This document shows, piece by piece, positions 35,070 through 43,601 of a stretch of 64,000 nucleotides of DNA. Under the pieces are notes generated by a model. The model was given only the letters and a program-made list of their open reading frames with translations. It was not told the origin of the DNA and ran no database searches. Each line of letters starts with the position of its first letter. The first letter of the stretch is position 1. Source of the stretch: Bacteroidia bacterium (lineage in GTDB: Bacteria; Bacteroidota; Bacteroidia; Palsa-965); assembly GCA_025454955.1 (NCBI GenBank), contig JALONL010000014.1, positions 62,001 to 126,000 on the forward strand, in the 5' to 3' direction. The position numbers were made by a program, and so were the translations under genes.

Positions 35070-35074
35070 ACGCA

Positions 35075-35098
35075 AAAAGCCGGATTGCTCCGGCTTTT
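35075..35098 (+). terminator. terminator after the NlpC/P60 gene
   Basis: Stem AAAAGCCGGA / TCCGGCTTTT with a TTGC loop. The T-rich right arm serves as the U-tract. It can also act on the minus strand for nothing nearby, since the small gene at 35123 runs toward it. Confidence 0.85.
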
Positions 35099-35122
35099 GT
35101 GATATTTAAACATGATTACTGC

Positions 35123-35299
35123 TTAGTAAGTCATGAAATTGGTGCTTTTCTTCACACGCTTGTTCTTCTTACGTTTCTGGCTTTTTGTACCGCAGGCGTG
35201 TTTCTGCCCGCAGGCCTCGGCCACAAGAGTTACCGCACCAAAAGAAAGTGCGAGGATGATAAACTTGCCTGTAATGAAACGGCTGATGTGTTTGCCCAT
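35123..35299 (-). CDS. small Lys-rich protein with signal-like N-terminus
   Basis: A 58-residue frame encodes MGKHISRFITGKFIILALSF and a hydrophobic stretch (GAVTLVAEACGQ). It ends in a strongly basic segment (KSQKRKKNKRVKKSTNF). It is preceded by TATATTTG at 35334-35341 and ends near a bidirectional-looking terminator, so it is likely an expressed monocistronic gene. The basic tail would sit outside the inner membrane if the N-terminus is a signal or anchor. No family recognised. Confidence 0.65.
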   Translation of the reverse strand: MGKHISRFITGKFIILALSFGAVTLVAEACGQKHACGTKSQKRKKNKRVKKSTNFMTY

Positions 35300-35333
35300 G
35301 ACGCAGTATTAGGTTAGTAGGTTTAAGGTTTTA

Positions 35334-35341
35334 CAAATATA
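35334..35341 (-). promoter_or_regulatory. TAnnTTTG -7 element of the small basic protein gene
   Basis: TATATTTG on the minus strand, 34 nt before the ATG at 35299. Confidence 0.6.
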
Positions 35342-35518
35342 TAAGAATTTGGTACATAAACAAATGTCGCAACCGGCCTGATGATGCCGGGAAAACTGGT
35401 TTTCAAAAGGCGTGATAAACAGAAACGTTTCTCTTGCCCTTAATTCTACAATGCTGTTTTATAGTTAGTTAGTTGATTTTCTGGCAAAAAATCGGGCTTA
35501 ACAATGTGTAGCTGAATA

Positions 35519-35550
35519 ACTACATATATATTTGTAGTCAAATAACTACA
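35519..35550 (+). promoter_or_regulatory. ArsR-type operator overlapping the arsR-like promoter
   Basis: An inverted repeat ACTACA-N8-TGTAGT (35519-35538) and a third half-site ACTACA (35545-35550) surround the -7 element TATATTTG (35527-35534), just before the regulator's ATG at 35553. The placement predicts that the regulator represses its own operon. Confidence 0.75.
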
Positions 35551-35552
35551 CA

Positions 35553-35879
35553 ATGAACTTACGCCGCGATGTATTTCAGGCCATAGCCGACCCAACACGG
35601 AGAGCCATATTGCTGCTGCTGGCCTCCCAATCCATGACTGCAGGCGCAATTGCCTCCAACTTCAATACGGCCCGCCCCACGGTGTCAAAACACCTGCAGA
35701 TTTTAACCGAATGTGAGTTGCTGACCTCCAAACAGCAGGGGCGCGAAATATTCTACCACCTCAACCCTTCCTCACTGAAAGAAATAGCCGATTTCGTTGA
35801 ACCATTCAGACAACTGTGGGAAGCAAGGTTTGATAAACTGGAAGCAATTATGAAAAAACATACACCTGAAAAAAAATGA
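35553..35879 (+). CDS. ArsR-family winged-helix regulator
   Basis: The 108-residue protein matches the metal-independent ArsR subgroup often paired with SRPBCC genes: [20 protein letters not shown], the recognition helix [19 protein letters not shown], and a wing ([18 protein letters not shown]). No cysteine pairs for metal sensing are seen. Its stop overlaps the next start by ATGA. It is the first gene of a four-gene operon (regulator, SRPBCC, DoxX-like, YdeI-like) and probably represses it through the operator just upstream. Confidence 0.92.
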   Translation: MNLRRDVFQAIADPTRRAILLLLASQSMTAGAIASNFNTARPTVSKHLQILTECELLTSKQQGREIFYHLNPSSLKEIADFVEPFRQLWEARFDKLEAIMKKHTPEKK

Positions 35880-36340
35880 AGACAGCACCCAAAACACAGG
35901 TTCATGCCGAGCCGGGTAAACAGGAAATTATCATTACCCGCGAGTTTGACTTACCGGTGGAATTATTGTTCAAAGCCTTTACCGAAGCGGAGTTTGTAGC
36001 ACAATGGATGAGTACAAATGTGGTAAAACTCGAAAGTCGCACACACGGAAGCTGGCGATTTGAAACCACCGATCCGAAAGGAAATATACACGGGTTTAAC
36101 GGAGTAATTCATACACTGGAAACACCAAATAAAATTACCCGGACATTTGAAATGGAACACACGCCATTTCCGCCACAGATGGAGTTTCTGGAGTTTGAAC
36201 CAATTACCGGAGAAACCAGCAGGCTGCGTATGCAAATCATTTACAAATCGGTAGAAGTGCGCGACAACATGCTGAAACTGCCTTTTGCGGCCGGTATAAA
36301 CATGGCGCATAACCGCCTCGAAGAAATCATGAAAAAATAA
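35876..36340 (+). CDS. SRPBCC / AHSA1-like domain protein
   Basis: The 154-residue protein shows the Activator-of-Hsp90-homologue-1-like START fold: [61 protein letters not shown], and the closing helix [15 protein letters not shown]. The fold forms a hydrophobic ligand cavity; ligands of this subfamily are unknown. It overlaps the arsR-like gene by four bases, indicating translational coupling. Confidence 0.9.
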   Translation: MKTAPKTQVHAEPGKQEIIITREFDLPVELLFKAFTEAEFVAQWMSTNVVKLESRTHGSWRFETTDPKGNIHGFNGVIHTLETPNKITRTFEMEHTPFPPQMEFLEFEPITGETSRLRMQIIYKSVEVRDNMLKLPFAAGINMAHNRLEEIMKK

Positions 36341-36349
36341 GAAGTTGAA

Positions 36350-36742
36350 ATGAGCAAAACACGAAAAATAATTTACTGGATTGCCACTGTGTGGCTGGCA
36401 CTGGGCATGGTTTCCACGGGAATTGTACAATTGATGAAGATGGAAGAAGAGAAAGCTGCTTTTACAAGTCTCGGCTATCCGTTATACTTGCTTGCCCTAC
36501 TTGGCATCTGGAAAATTGCAGGTGCAGTGGCGGTATTAATTCCTAAATTTCCGCTGGTAAAAGAATGGGCTTATGCCGGATTCTTCTTTGCCATGACGGG
36601 TGCAATATGTTCTCATCTCGCCGTTGGTCATGCTTTTTCCGAATTGCTTCCGGCGTTGCTGCTGCTTGCACTTACCGTTGTTTCCTGGTTCATGCGCCCC
36701 GCAAACCGTAAAGTACTTTTAACTGTTTCACATACTGCATAG
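36350..36742 (+). CDS. DoxX-like membrane protein
   Basis: The 130-residue protein has four predicted helices: IIYWIATVWLALGMVSTGIV, YPLYLLALLGIWKIAGAVAVLI, a third around AYAGFFFAMTGAICSHLAV, and ALLLLALTVVSWFM. LGIWKIAG and KEWAYAGF are typical of the DoxX-like group that accompanies ArsR-SRPBCC operons. Inner membrane; function unproven. It lies 9 bp after the SRPBCC gene and 2 bp before the YdeI-like gene. Confidence 0.88.
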   Translation: MSKTRKIIYWIATVWLALGMVSTGIVQLMKMEEEKAAFTSLGYPLYLLALLGIWKIAGAVAVLIPKFPLVKEWAYAGFFFAMTGAICSHLAVGHAFSELLPALLLLALTVVSWFMRPANRKVLLTVSHTA

Positions 36743-36744
36743 CC

Positions 36745-37323
36745 ATGAATCCTAAGGTTCAGTTTTATTTCGAAAAAGAAAAAAGATGGCGCGATGAAAT
36801 TATTCATCTCCGGCAAATTGTGCTGGAAACGCCGGTTACGGAAGAATTGAAATGGGGCTGCCCCTGCTATATGGCAGAAGGAAAAAATATTGTTTTAATT
36901 CATTGTTTCAAAACATACTGTGCATTGCTTTTTTTCAACGGCGCACTTCTCCCCGACCCTAAAAACCGTCTCGTCCAACAAACACCCAATGTACAGGCAG
37001 CCCGCCAGATGAGGTTTACACACCTGAGCGAAATAATTGACCGCGAAGCAGAAATTAAAGATTTTATCAAAAAAGCCATTCAGGCTGAGAAAAGCGGCGA
37101 GAAAATAGTACGAAAGAAAACCACCGATTTCCTGTTAGCTGCCGAGTTTGCCGCACGCCTGAACACCGACAAAGTGCTGAAGAAAGCGTTTGAAACACTC
37201 ACACCCGGCCGGCAGCGGGCCTATCTGCTTCATTTCTCATCGGCCAAACAAGTGGAAACGCGTGTAAAACGCATTGAGAAGTGCATTCCGCTGATACTTC
37301 AGGGAAAAGGCATCGACGATTGA
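36745..37323 (+). CDS. YdeI/OmpD-associated (DUF1801-like) protein
   Basis: The 192-residue protein begins with a DUF1801-type module (WRDEIIHLRQIVLETPVTEELKWGCPCY, NIVLIHCFKTYCALLFFNGALL). It ends with the YdeI motif TLTPGRQRAYLLHFSSAKQVETRVKRIEKCIPLI. It is the last gene of the ArsR operon. Its 3' end is 11 bp from the convergent VWA-like gene. Such proteins are commonly found with SRPBCC and DoxX partners but have no established activity. Confidence 0.88.
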   Translation: MNPKVQFYFEKEKRWRDEIIHLRQIVLETPVTEELKWGCPCYMAEGKNIVLIHCFKTYCALLFFNGALLPDPKNRLVQQTPNVQAARQMRFTHLSEIIDREAEIKDFIKKAIQAEKSGEKIVRKKTTDFLLAAEFAARLNTDKVLKKAFETLTPGRQRAYLLHFSSAKQVETRVKRIEKCIPLILQGKGIDD

Positions 37324-37334
37324 GAAATTGCGGT

Positions 37335-39425
37335 TTAATACGCGCCGTTGCGTTTACGCAGAAACCACTCCACAGCCAGCAGCAGCAGCAAAATGGCAAA
37401 TACCCACCACCGGGTAATCAGGTCGTTAAGCTGTTGCGGATTGTAAATTACCGGCCTGATGTCTTCGCGGGCGAGGATGAGTTTTTCTAGGCGGTCGATG
37501 TCGCGGGCATTTACCATTTCGCCGTTGTGGCGTTTGGCGAGGTTGTAGAGCAACTGATGATCGGCTGTGAGGCTGGAGGCTTCCATAACCAGCGGCACCA
37601 CGCTAAACGAGCCTTTTTGCGTAAAAGCCTTTCCGTTTACACTCACGCGGCCCACGTAGGTATAATCGCCGGGAGGAAACTGGCCGGCAATTAACCGGTA
37701 AGCCGTGGCGGTTTTGGTGAACGTAAACGGAAACTGCTTTCCGGCGGCGTTGGTAATGGTGAGTGTTACTTCGGGCTCGGTAATGAGTTCGTAGCTTTCG
37801 TTATACACCTCGGCCTCGAAACTTACCTGCTGGTTTTCGTCCCAACTGTTTCGTGTGCTGAGGCGGAAAAGGCTTTTATCGACCTTCACGGCAAGGTATT
37901 GCACCGTTTTCGATACAAGTTCGTTGAAAATGTCGTGGTTGCCGTGGTCGGCAAAATCGCGCAGCCTCCATTTCCACAGGCCTTCGCCGGCAAATACTGC
38001 CACTTTTCGGTCGCCCTGCTGGGCAAATACCCAAAGCGGATAATCGGTTTTCAACGCACCAATTTTCTGCCGCATAAAAGGTGTGGTGGCCGGTGTGCTT
38101 TGAAAATCGGCAAAGGGTGTTTGTACGGCGGGGAACTGCGGAATGTATTTCACCACATTATCGCTGAGACTGAAAAGCGGGAAACCGTTTACGGGCACAG
38201 CCTCGCACTCGTTGGCCCGGTCGCCGTGCGAGGTGATGCGGATTCCGGCTTTGAGGTTGTTGAAGAAAGTGTATTGACTTTGCAGGCCGGTAATGTAAAA
38301 CACGGGTATGTTTGCCGCTTCAAGATCGGCCATGAGTTTTTGTCCGGGGGCGCTTTGCGAAGGAATGCTGTGTAAAATGGCCAGGTTGTATTTGCCCACC
38401 GGCTCGTTGAATGCGTCGAGCGTAAAGGCTTCGGCTTCGTAGTTCTGGCTGTTTTCTATCGACTGTTTGAGAGCACCGATGTCGGGGTGGGGGCCGTCGC
38501 TCACGAGCAAAACTTTCTGCCTTCCGTCGAGCACATCCACCAGAATTTCGCGGGTGTTGTTTCGCAGGTTTTGTTCGCCGTTTGCGGGGCTGAGTGTAAT
38601 TCTGTATCGCTGCAGGCCCACGGCGCGGGCTTCCAACTGCACGGGAATGGTGGTCGAAAATGGATCGCTGTTTATGGTAAGCTGTTGTGTAAACAGTGTT
38701 TGTCCGTTTTGCGAAACGGTGAGCACACTGTTTACGCCGTTGCAGCGGTGTGCCTCGGCCACCACTTCGAGCGGGAAAGTATTGCCGAGGAATGCAATTT
38801 TGTTGTGAAGCACGTTGTTTACCAGCAAATCGCGGCGCACGGTGGTATCGCCCATGGCTACGGTAAACACGGGTGCTTTGAGCCACGAGGCGGCAAACAC
38901 CGGACTTTCGCCTTTGTTGTAAAGTCCGTCGCTGGCCACAATTACAGCACCCAGGTTGCGTCCGCTGAAACGTGTTTCAATTTCGCCGAAAAGCGAGCTG
39001 AAATCGGTTTGCCTGTCGGTCCACTGCGGGGCAAAGTTTTCGCGGAAACGTTCGCCGAAGCTGTACGTTTTTACCTCAAACTTCTCCCCCAGCCTGGCGG
39101 CCAGTTCGTCGATCTTCTTGCGATATTCGTTTTTATACCACGCCGAATCGGCCGTAAGCAGGGTCGATTCCGACACATCCTGCGCAATAACCACCACGGG
39201 CTTTTCCACTTCGCGGTTCATTGTTTTAAGCAGCGGCCCCAGCAGCAGAAAGCAAAGCAAACTCACCGCCAGAAAACGAAAACCCGAAAGCAGCCAGATA
39301 ATGCCGCGCGAAAACTCGCCCAGACGTGTGTTGCGGAAATACAGCACCGCCGCGTACACACCGCCCGCCAAAAGGCAAAGCAGTATGTACCACAAGGGTG
39401 CTTCGGTAACTATGCGAATACTCAA
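37335..39425 (-). CDS. VWA-like membrane protein, BatA-related layout
   Basis: The 696-residue protein has two N-terminal helices (APLWYILLCLLAGGVYAAVLY; FRFLAVSLLCFLLLGPLL). A VWA-like domain with a DxSxS site (AQDVSESTLL) follows, then Ig-like and amidotransferase-like parts, and a final helix (WWVFAILLLLLAVEWFL). Layout parallels the BatA-domain protein at 18359. The best start is TTG at 39423-39425; no in-frame ATG precedes it before a stop. It lies 32 bp downstream of fabG and is probably co-transcribed. Function unknown. Confidence 0.8.
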   Translation of the reverse strand: MSIRIVTEAPLWYILLCLLAGGVYAAVLYFRNTRLGEFSRGIIWLLSGFRFLAVSLLCFLLLGPLLKTMNREVEKPVVVIAQDVSESTLLTADSAWYKNEYRKKIDELAARLGEKFEVKTYSFGERFRENFAPQWTDRQTDFSSLFGEIETRFSGRNLGAVIVASDGLYNKGESPVFAASWLKAPVFTVAMGDTTVRRDLLVNNVLHNKIAFLGNTFPLEVVAEAHRCNGVNSVLTVSQNGQTLFTQQLTINSDPFSTTIPVQLEARAVGLQRYRITLSPANGEQNLRNNTREILVDVLDGRQKVLLVSDGPHPDIGALKQSIENSQNYEAEAFTLDAFNEPVGKYNLAILHSIPSQSAPGQKLMADLEAANIPVFYITGLQSQYTFFNNLKAGIRITSHGDRANECEAVPVNGFPLFSLSDNVVKYIPQFPAVQTPFADFQSTPATTPFMRQKIGALKTDYPLWVFAQQGDRKVAVFAGEGLWKWRLRDFADHGNHDIFNELVSKTVQYLAVKVDKSLFRLSTRNSWDENQQVSFEAEVYNESYELITEPEVTLTITNAAGKQFPFTFTKTATAYRLIAGQFPPGDYTYVGRVSVNGKAFTQKGSFSVVPLVMEASSLTADHQLLYNLAKRHNGEMVNARDIDRLEKLILAREDIRPVIYNPQQLNDLITRWWVFAILLLLLAVEWFLRKRNGAY

Positions 39426-39457
39426 TGGAAAAATTTCGTTGCGTCAGTCAATCAGCC

Positions 39458-40204
39458 TCAGGTAAGCATTCCGCCACACACATTAAGCACCTGCCCGGTA
39501 ATGTAGCCCGACATGTCGGAGGCCAGAAACACCGTGGCAGAGGCAATGTCTTCGGGTGTGCCGCCGCGTTTCAGCGGAATGCCTTCGCGCCACTGCTCCA
39601 CCACTTTCTGGTCGAGGGCGCCGGTCATTTCGGTTTCAATAAAGCCCGGGGCAATCACGTTGCAACGGATATTGCGTGAGCCCAGTTCCAAGGCCACCGA
39701 TTTGCTGAATCCAATAATACCGGCCTTTGAAGCGGCGTAATTGGCCTGTCCGGCATTGCCTTTCACGCCCACCACCGAACTCATGTTTATAATAGAGCCT
39801 TTGCGCTGCTTGAGCATGGGCTTCTGCACAGCTTTGGTAAGGTTAAATACCGATTTGAGGTTGGCGTTTATTACTTCGTCCCACTGCTGCTCGTTCATGC
39901 GCATAAGCAGGTTGTCGCGGGTAATGCCGGCATTGTTTACGAGAATGTCCACGGTACCGAAATCGGCCACCACATCGGTTACCAGTTTATCGGCGGCGGC
40001 AAAATCGGCGGCATCAGAGCGGTATCCTTTGGCTTTCACACCAAAAGCGGTCAGTTCCTGTTCGAGCGCCTGCCCTTTTTCAACCGACGAGAGGTAAGTA
40101 AAGGCCACATTGGCACCCTGTTGAGCAAACATGAGGGCAATGCCCCGGCCAATACCGCGCGAAGCGCCTGTAACGATAGCCGTTTTTCCTTCGAGAAGCT
40201 TCAT
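39458..40204 (-). CDS. fabG: 3-oxoacyl-[acyl-carrier-protein] reductase
   Basis: The 248-residue short-chain dehydrogenase has all FabG signatures: nucleotide motif TGASRGIGRGIA (12-23), DILVNNAGITRDNLLMRM, active-site Ser in MSSVVG, YAASKAG with catalytic Tyr and Lys, IAPGFIETEM, and ITGQVLNVCGGM at the end. It reduces 3-oxoacyl-ACP with NADPH in fatty-acid elongation. TATCTTTG lies 25 nt upstream. Confidence 0.95.
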   Translation of the reverse strand: MKLLEGKTAIVTGASRGIGRGIALMFAQQGANVAFTYLSSVEKGQALEQELTAFGVKAKGYRSDAADFAAADKLVTDVVADFGTVDILVNNAGITRDNLLMRMNEQQWDEVINANLKSVFNLTKAVQKPMLKQRKGSIINMSSVVGVKGNAGQANYAASKAGIIGFSKSVALELGSRNIRCNVIAPGFIETEMTGALDQKVVEQWREGIPLKRGGTPEDIASATVFLASDMSGYITGQVLNVCGGMLT

Positions 40205-40229
40205 AAAGTTGATTTAAGTGAAAGAATGC

Positions 40230-40237
40230 CAAAGATA
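40230..40237 (-). promoter_or_regulatory. TAnnTTTG -7 element of fabG
   Basis: TATCTTTG on the minus strand, 25 nt before the ATG at 40204. It may serve fabG and the VWA-like gene behind it. Confidence 0.65.
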
Positions 40238-40256
40238 ACCCGAAAACGGAATATCG

Positions 40257-41792
40257 TTACGACTTTCGGCGTAAGTTGCTTTGCGCCGGAATTTTGCCCA
40301 GCAGCCATTCGTGCACCGGAATAAGTTCGGGCGAAAGCGGTTTCCAGCTCCAGGGCTGGTTCTGTTCGCTGAGTTTGGCCAGAAGATCGCGCGGCACCTT
40401 ACCCAGACTATCAAACCTGAAACCGGCCTTGTCGAGTTCCCTGAACAGTTTGAGAATCATACGGTCGCGCTCGTTTACATCGGCTTTTCTCGCATTGCGT
40501 TCGATGTGTTTTTGAAGGTTGCCCACCATGGGCTGCGCTTCATCGTGCCGGTTCATCTCAATCATGGTCATGATGCGCAGAATACGAATGGCTATTTCCC
40601 AGCCTAATTTGTCTTTCGAAAGCTCGAATTTCAGGCTGAGTTGTCTTGAACATTCTTTGAAGCGACCGAGTCTGAAGTGTACGCAGGCTTCATAGTAAGC
40701 GTATTTAGCTATTCGGAAATCGCCTTGTTTTAGGCGGTTTGTTTTCTGGAGGGTCTCAATGATTTCCTGTGCATGATTCCAGTCGGCATTTAAAAACAAT
40801 ATCTCAAACTCAAATTGCTTGTTCAAATAATAATCCGGCGACTGTGGTGTTAAATAACCAACTGACTTACGCACCTCTTGCAAAGCCTGATCGTAATTGC
40901 GAAGATATACTTCACACTCCGCCAGATTGCCATATGCAAAGCCCATGCGGGCTTTTCTGTAAACGGATATATTATTTTTGATAAGATTGATAAGGCTTAC
41001 ACATGTTTCTTTGGCGCGATGATAATCATGAATACTTTGATAATATCCCATCTCAAACATCAATAAATAATAACCTACTGATGGTGAATTAGTTTGCTGA
41101 TAATCATATCTTGTTTGAGAAATACAGTCGAGATAAAATGAGGAAAGTTTTTGTTCGCCCACGTTACCCGAAAACGACGTATGAAAGATTGTTTTATAGT
41201 AATTATCAGTGGCTCGTATATTGGCCTGATTACACTTTTCGTAATGATTAATTTCCTCAATAAACTTTTCAAACGTTTTCTGCCCCTCACGCCAGGTTTT
41301 CATATACTTTAGCTGGTGCAAGTGTTCAAGAAGCACAAAATACATTTCGTATTTTCTTGAAGTATAGATGATATCATTAAGTAACTCAATTCCAAGCGTT
41401 TCACGTAAGGGAGTAAATCTGATAATCTGTAATATGGTAGCTTTCTTCTTCAATCGAATCATAATCGGATGAATTTCATCTTCATATTCATCTCTTTGGA
41501 TATTAATATCAATAGCCAGCGAATCAAGTACTTTGTTGTACAATCTGGTTTTGAGCTTGTCAATCCTGCTGTCTCTTGGACCACCATAAATTACCTGCGA
41601 ACAGAAATCGATATCAGGAGGAGACTGTTTTTTGCTCAAAAGCAGATTGGCAAGCTCGAGCATTTTTGTTTCCGCCTCATTTCGGGTAGAAAAACCAACA
41701 AGGTACTTTTTGAGCACCTTAATTTGCTGCCTGTTAAGGGTATGCAGCAATTTGTACAGCTTATCTAATTCGTTTTGCTTTGAAGTTGTCAT
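40257..41792 (-). CDS. TPR-like helical protein, unknown
   Basis: The 511-residue protein is almost wholly helical. It begins MTTSKQNELDKLYKLLHTLN, then reads QQIKVLKKYLVGFS. TPR-like pairs are visible from ~260 on (RMGFAYGNLAECEVYLRNYDQALQEVRK, RIAKYAYYEACVHFRLGRFKECSRQL). No signal peptide or membrane segment. Such long TPR proteins in Bacteroidota have no assigned role. The 5' two-thirds is clearly AT-rich, whereas the 3' ~350 bp resembles the flanking genes. Moderate confidence that it is one intact gene, since the frame is uninterrupted. Confidence 0.78.
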   Translation of the reverse strand: MTTSKQNELDKLYKLLHTLNRQQIKVLKKYLVGFSTRNEAETKMLELANLLLSKKQSPPDIDFCSQVIYGGPRDSRIDKLKTRLYNKVLDSLAIDINIQRDEYEDEIHPIMIRLKKKATILQIIRFTPLRETLGIELLNDIIYTSRKYEMYFVLLEHLHQLKYMKTWREGQKTFEKFIEEINHYEKCNQANIRATDNYYKTIFHTSFSGNVGEQKLSSFYLDCISQTRYDYQQTNSPSVGYYLLMFEMGYYQSIHDYHRAKETCVSLINLIKNNISVYRKARMGFAYGNLAECEVYLRNYDQALQEVRKSVGYLTPQSPDYYLNKQFEFEILFLNADWNHAQEIIETLQKTNRLKQGDFRIAKYAYYEACVHFRLGRFKECSRQLSLKFELSKDKLGWEIAIRILRIMTMIEMNRHDEAQPMVGNLQKHIERNARKADVNERDRMILKLFRELDKAGFRFDSLGKVPRDLLAKLSEQNQPWSWKPLSPELIPVHEWLLGKIPAQSNLRRKS

Positions 41793-42012
41793 TGAAAGAA
41801 AAAAGATAAGCGAATATCAATTGAATTTCCGTATTAACCCCGGTTGGTTTTTCAGATTACCTTGTTTCGATGAGGGTTTAACCATTTAGACATTCGCCAT
41901 TGCTCTAAACGAAAGTCTTTTTTACGCTGAATTGTCTCTTAAAGTTCGATTCGAAGGGTCTTCCTTTGCACAGTCAATACAAACAAAAATAACAACTAAT
42001 CACTCCCGAAAA

Positions 42013-42306
42013 ATGAAAACGTCACTTAAAATGCTTGTCCTGGCAATTGCCGCTCTCTTTGTTACTTCATTCACCACTTTGAATGCCAACACAGGTTATG
42101 CTGCAACTCAGCAACACGCATCAGCCACCGGTAATGTTAGCGATGCTGAGATTATCGAATTCATGTCGGATCGGGGGTTTACGGTTACAGCAATTACTCA
42201 CATTGAAGGTACAACCAATGTGAAAGTGACTGTAGTTGGCGGCAGAAAGTTTGTTCTTTATATCGTGGCAAATGAGATTCGCGACTGGGAAGAAGTACTC
42301 AGCTAA
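42013..42306 (+). CDS. small secreted protein, unknown
   Basis: The 97-residue protein starts at ATG 42013 (MKTSLKMLVLAIAALFVTSF), a clear signal peptide, with cleavage near NANTGYA. The mature ~70 residues (DAEIIEFMSDRGFTVTAITHIEGTTNVKVTVVGGRKFVLYIVANEIRDWEEVLS) form an alpha-beta unit. An earlier in-frame ATG (41932) would hide the signal. It precedes the pseudo-receiver gene by 229 bp with a hairpin between, so they are likely separate units. No family recognised. Confidence 0.75.
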   Translation: MKTSLKMLVLAIAALFVTSFTTLNANTGYAATQQHASATGNVSDAEIIEFMSDRGFTVTAITHIEGTTNVKVTVVGGRKFVLYIVANEIRDWEEVLS

Positions 42307-42465
42307 CCAATTAACATCTCCTCATCATATATATGGATGTCCACGAACCTATAAACAATTATTTTACGAAATTTAAAGCATTAACCATAAAATGCTGAAT
42401 AACTACCAGTTGCAATAGTAAAAAATACTTGAACAAGGGTATCGAAACCCAAATTCGAATGTCCC

Positions 42466-42500
42466 AGACCACTCAAAACATACTCGTTTTTGAGTGGTCT
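42466..42500 (+). terminator. hairpin between the small secreted gene and the receiver-like gene
   Basis: A 13-bp stem AGACCACTCAAAA / TTTTTGAGTGGTCT with an 8-nt loop. The right arm begins with five T, but no U-tract follows, so it may be a terminator of the upstream gene or a leader structure of the downstream one. Confidence 0.55.
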
Positions 42501-42535
42501 TGGCCGTTACTTAGTACTATCAAAAAAAGAGGCTT

Positions 42536-42997
42536 ATGAACGGTAATCAATCACGGGAATTTGGGTTTGAAGGGCAATTCACTCCATTTCAAACAATTTG
42601 GCACATAGATGCCAATGAAACCGACGTTTTTCAGAGCCGCCTCATGCTCGAAAAGCACGGATTGTGCCGTAATTTCGGAGCTTTCAATTCGGGCCGGGCA
42701 GGTATCTTTCACCTGTCGCAGACACAAACGCTGCCCGATTTAATTCTGCTCGAACTCTATTTGCCCGGCAAAGGAGGTATCGACTTTCTCGAGCGCCTTC
42801 AGGAATTGCCGGAGGAAATCAGTTCCAAAACAAAGGTAATTGTTCTTACTTCCTGGCTCAACTACCGTCCGCTGCTTATCAAACAGGCTTTTGCCTTCCC
42901 GCAGGTTATGGCCTGCCTCGAAAAGCCGCTGAAAACCGACGTACTGCTCGATGCCGTGCTGCAGGTGCCCGAATCGCCCTCGGCCATTCATTATTGA
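42536..42997 (+). CDS. receiver-domain-like protein with Glu at the phosphorylation site
   Basis: The 153-residue stand-alone receiver domain shows an acidic residue at D25 (WHIDANETD), LPDLILLELYLPGKGGIDFLERL with Glu73 where the phosphoacceptor Asp normally is, VIVLTSW (T105) and CLEKPLK (K130-P131). The codon at the site is GAA, read directly. A Glu can mimic the phosphorylated state, so the protein may be constitutively active or phosphorylation-independent. No kinase gene is adjacent. The next gene starts 43 bp later. Confidence 0.85.
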   Translation: MNGNQSREFGFEGQFTPFQTIWHIDANETDVFQSRLMLEKHGLCRNFGAFNSGRAGIFHLSQTQTLPDLILLELYLPGKGGIDFLERLQELPEEISSKTKVIVLTSWLNYRPLLIKQAFAFPQVMACLEKPLKTDVLLDAVLQVPESPSAIHY

Positions 42998-43039
42998 GCA
43001 TAAGATAAATCATTGTATAACGTCCTAATTCCCTGCACC

Positions 43040-43516
43040 ATGGACCGTTTACATTTACGCCTTTTCTGGGAAGGCACCTGGGATCTCACTTCCCGGCTGG
43101 TTTCCGAGTCTGTTCCCAACACACCGGGCATATACATTGTATTTGCGCCCAAAAAGCCTGGTCTGGTTGCCCACGACCATCCCGACGCGTATGAACTGCT
43201 TTATATTGGCGAGTCGGAAAACATGCGGCACGCCCTGATAAAGTCGAAAAAATGGGGACTCTGGGAACGCAAAAGCGCCACCGGGCAAATCCTGCTTCGC
43301 ATCACCAAAACCGATCATGTACTTTGCCGCCGCACCATTGCCGCTGTATTGGCATTTCAGAATAAACCGGTGTGCAACAGTCGCTTTGTCAATATTTCGC
43401 TGTTTCGCTATGTGCATGTCACCGTATCCAACTTCGGAGCCTTCATGCCGTTAATGAACGATGCTGAACAACATTACCAGCAACAAGCACCTGCAGAGTT
43501 TCAGGCTATGGCATAA
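43040..43516 (+). CDS. GIY-YIG-like domain protein
   Basis: The 158-residue protein starts at ATG 43040 (MDRLHLRLFWEGTWDLTSRL). It contains PGIYIVFAPKK (GIY at 30-32) and ELLYIGESENMRHAL (YIG at 55-57, Arg63), the two core strands and following helix of the GIY-YIG nuclease fold. The catalytic Glu expected in the later helix is not evident (IAAVLAFQNKPVCNSR), so activity is uncertain. It follows the receiver-like gene by 43 bp in the same direction; a strong hairpin with a T run ends the unit. Confidence 0.65.
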   Translation: MDRLHLRLFWEGTWDLTSRLVSESVPNTPGIYIVFAPKKPGLVAHDHPDAYELLYIGESENMRHALIKSKKWGLWERKSATGQILLRITKTDHVLCRRTIAAVLAFQNKPVCNSRFVNISLFRYVHVTVSNFGAFMPLMNDAEQHYQQQAPAEFQAMA

Positions 43517-43540
43517 ACCCATTCTTTGCCTGTTTTCCAG

Positions 43541-43572
43541 AGCGGCCGGAAGAAATTCTGGTCGCTTTTTTA
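43541..43572 (+). terminator. terminator after the GIY-YIG-like gene
   Basis: Stem AGCGGCC / GGTCGCT (one G-U pair) with a 12-nt loop, followed by TTTTTTA. Confidence 0.65.
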
Positions 43573-43601
43573 TGCAATAGTGTGCGGGAATGTTTGGAAA
43601 C

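Noticed and set aside
38487..39506. 339-codon plus-strand open frame
   Set aside because: Antisense to the VWA-like gene, with low-complexity unnatural composition.
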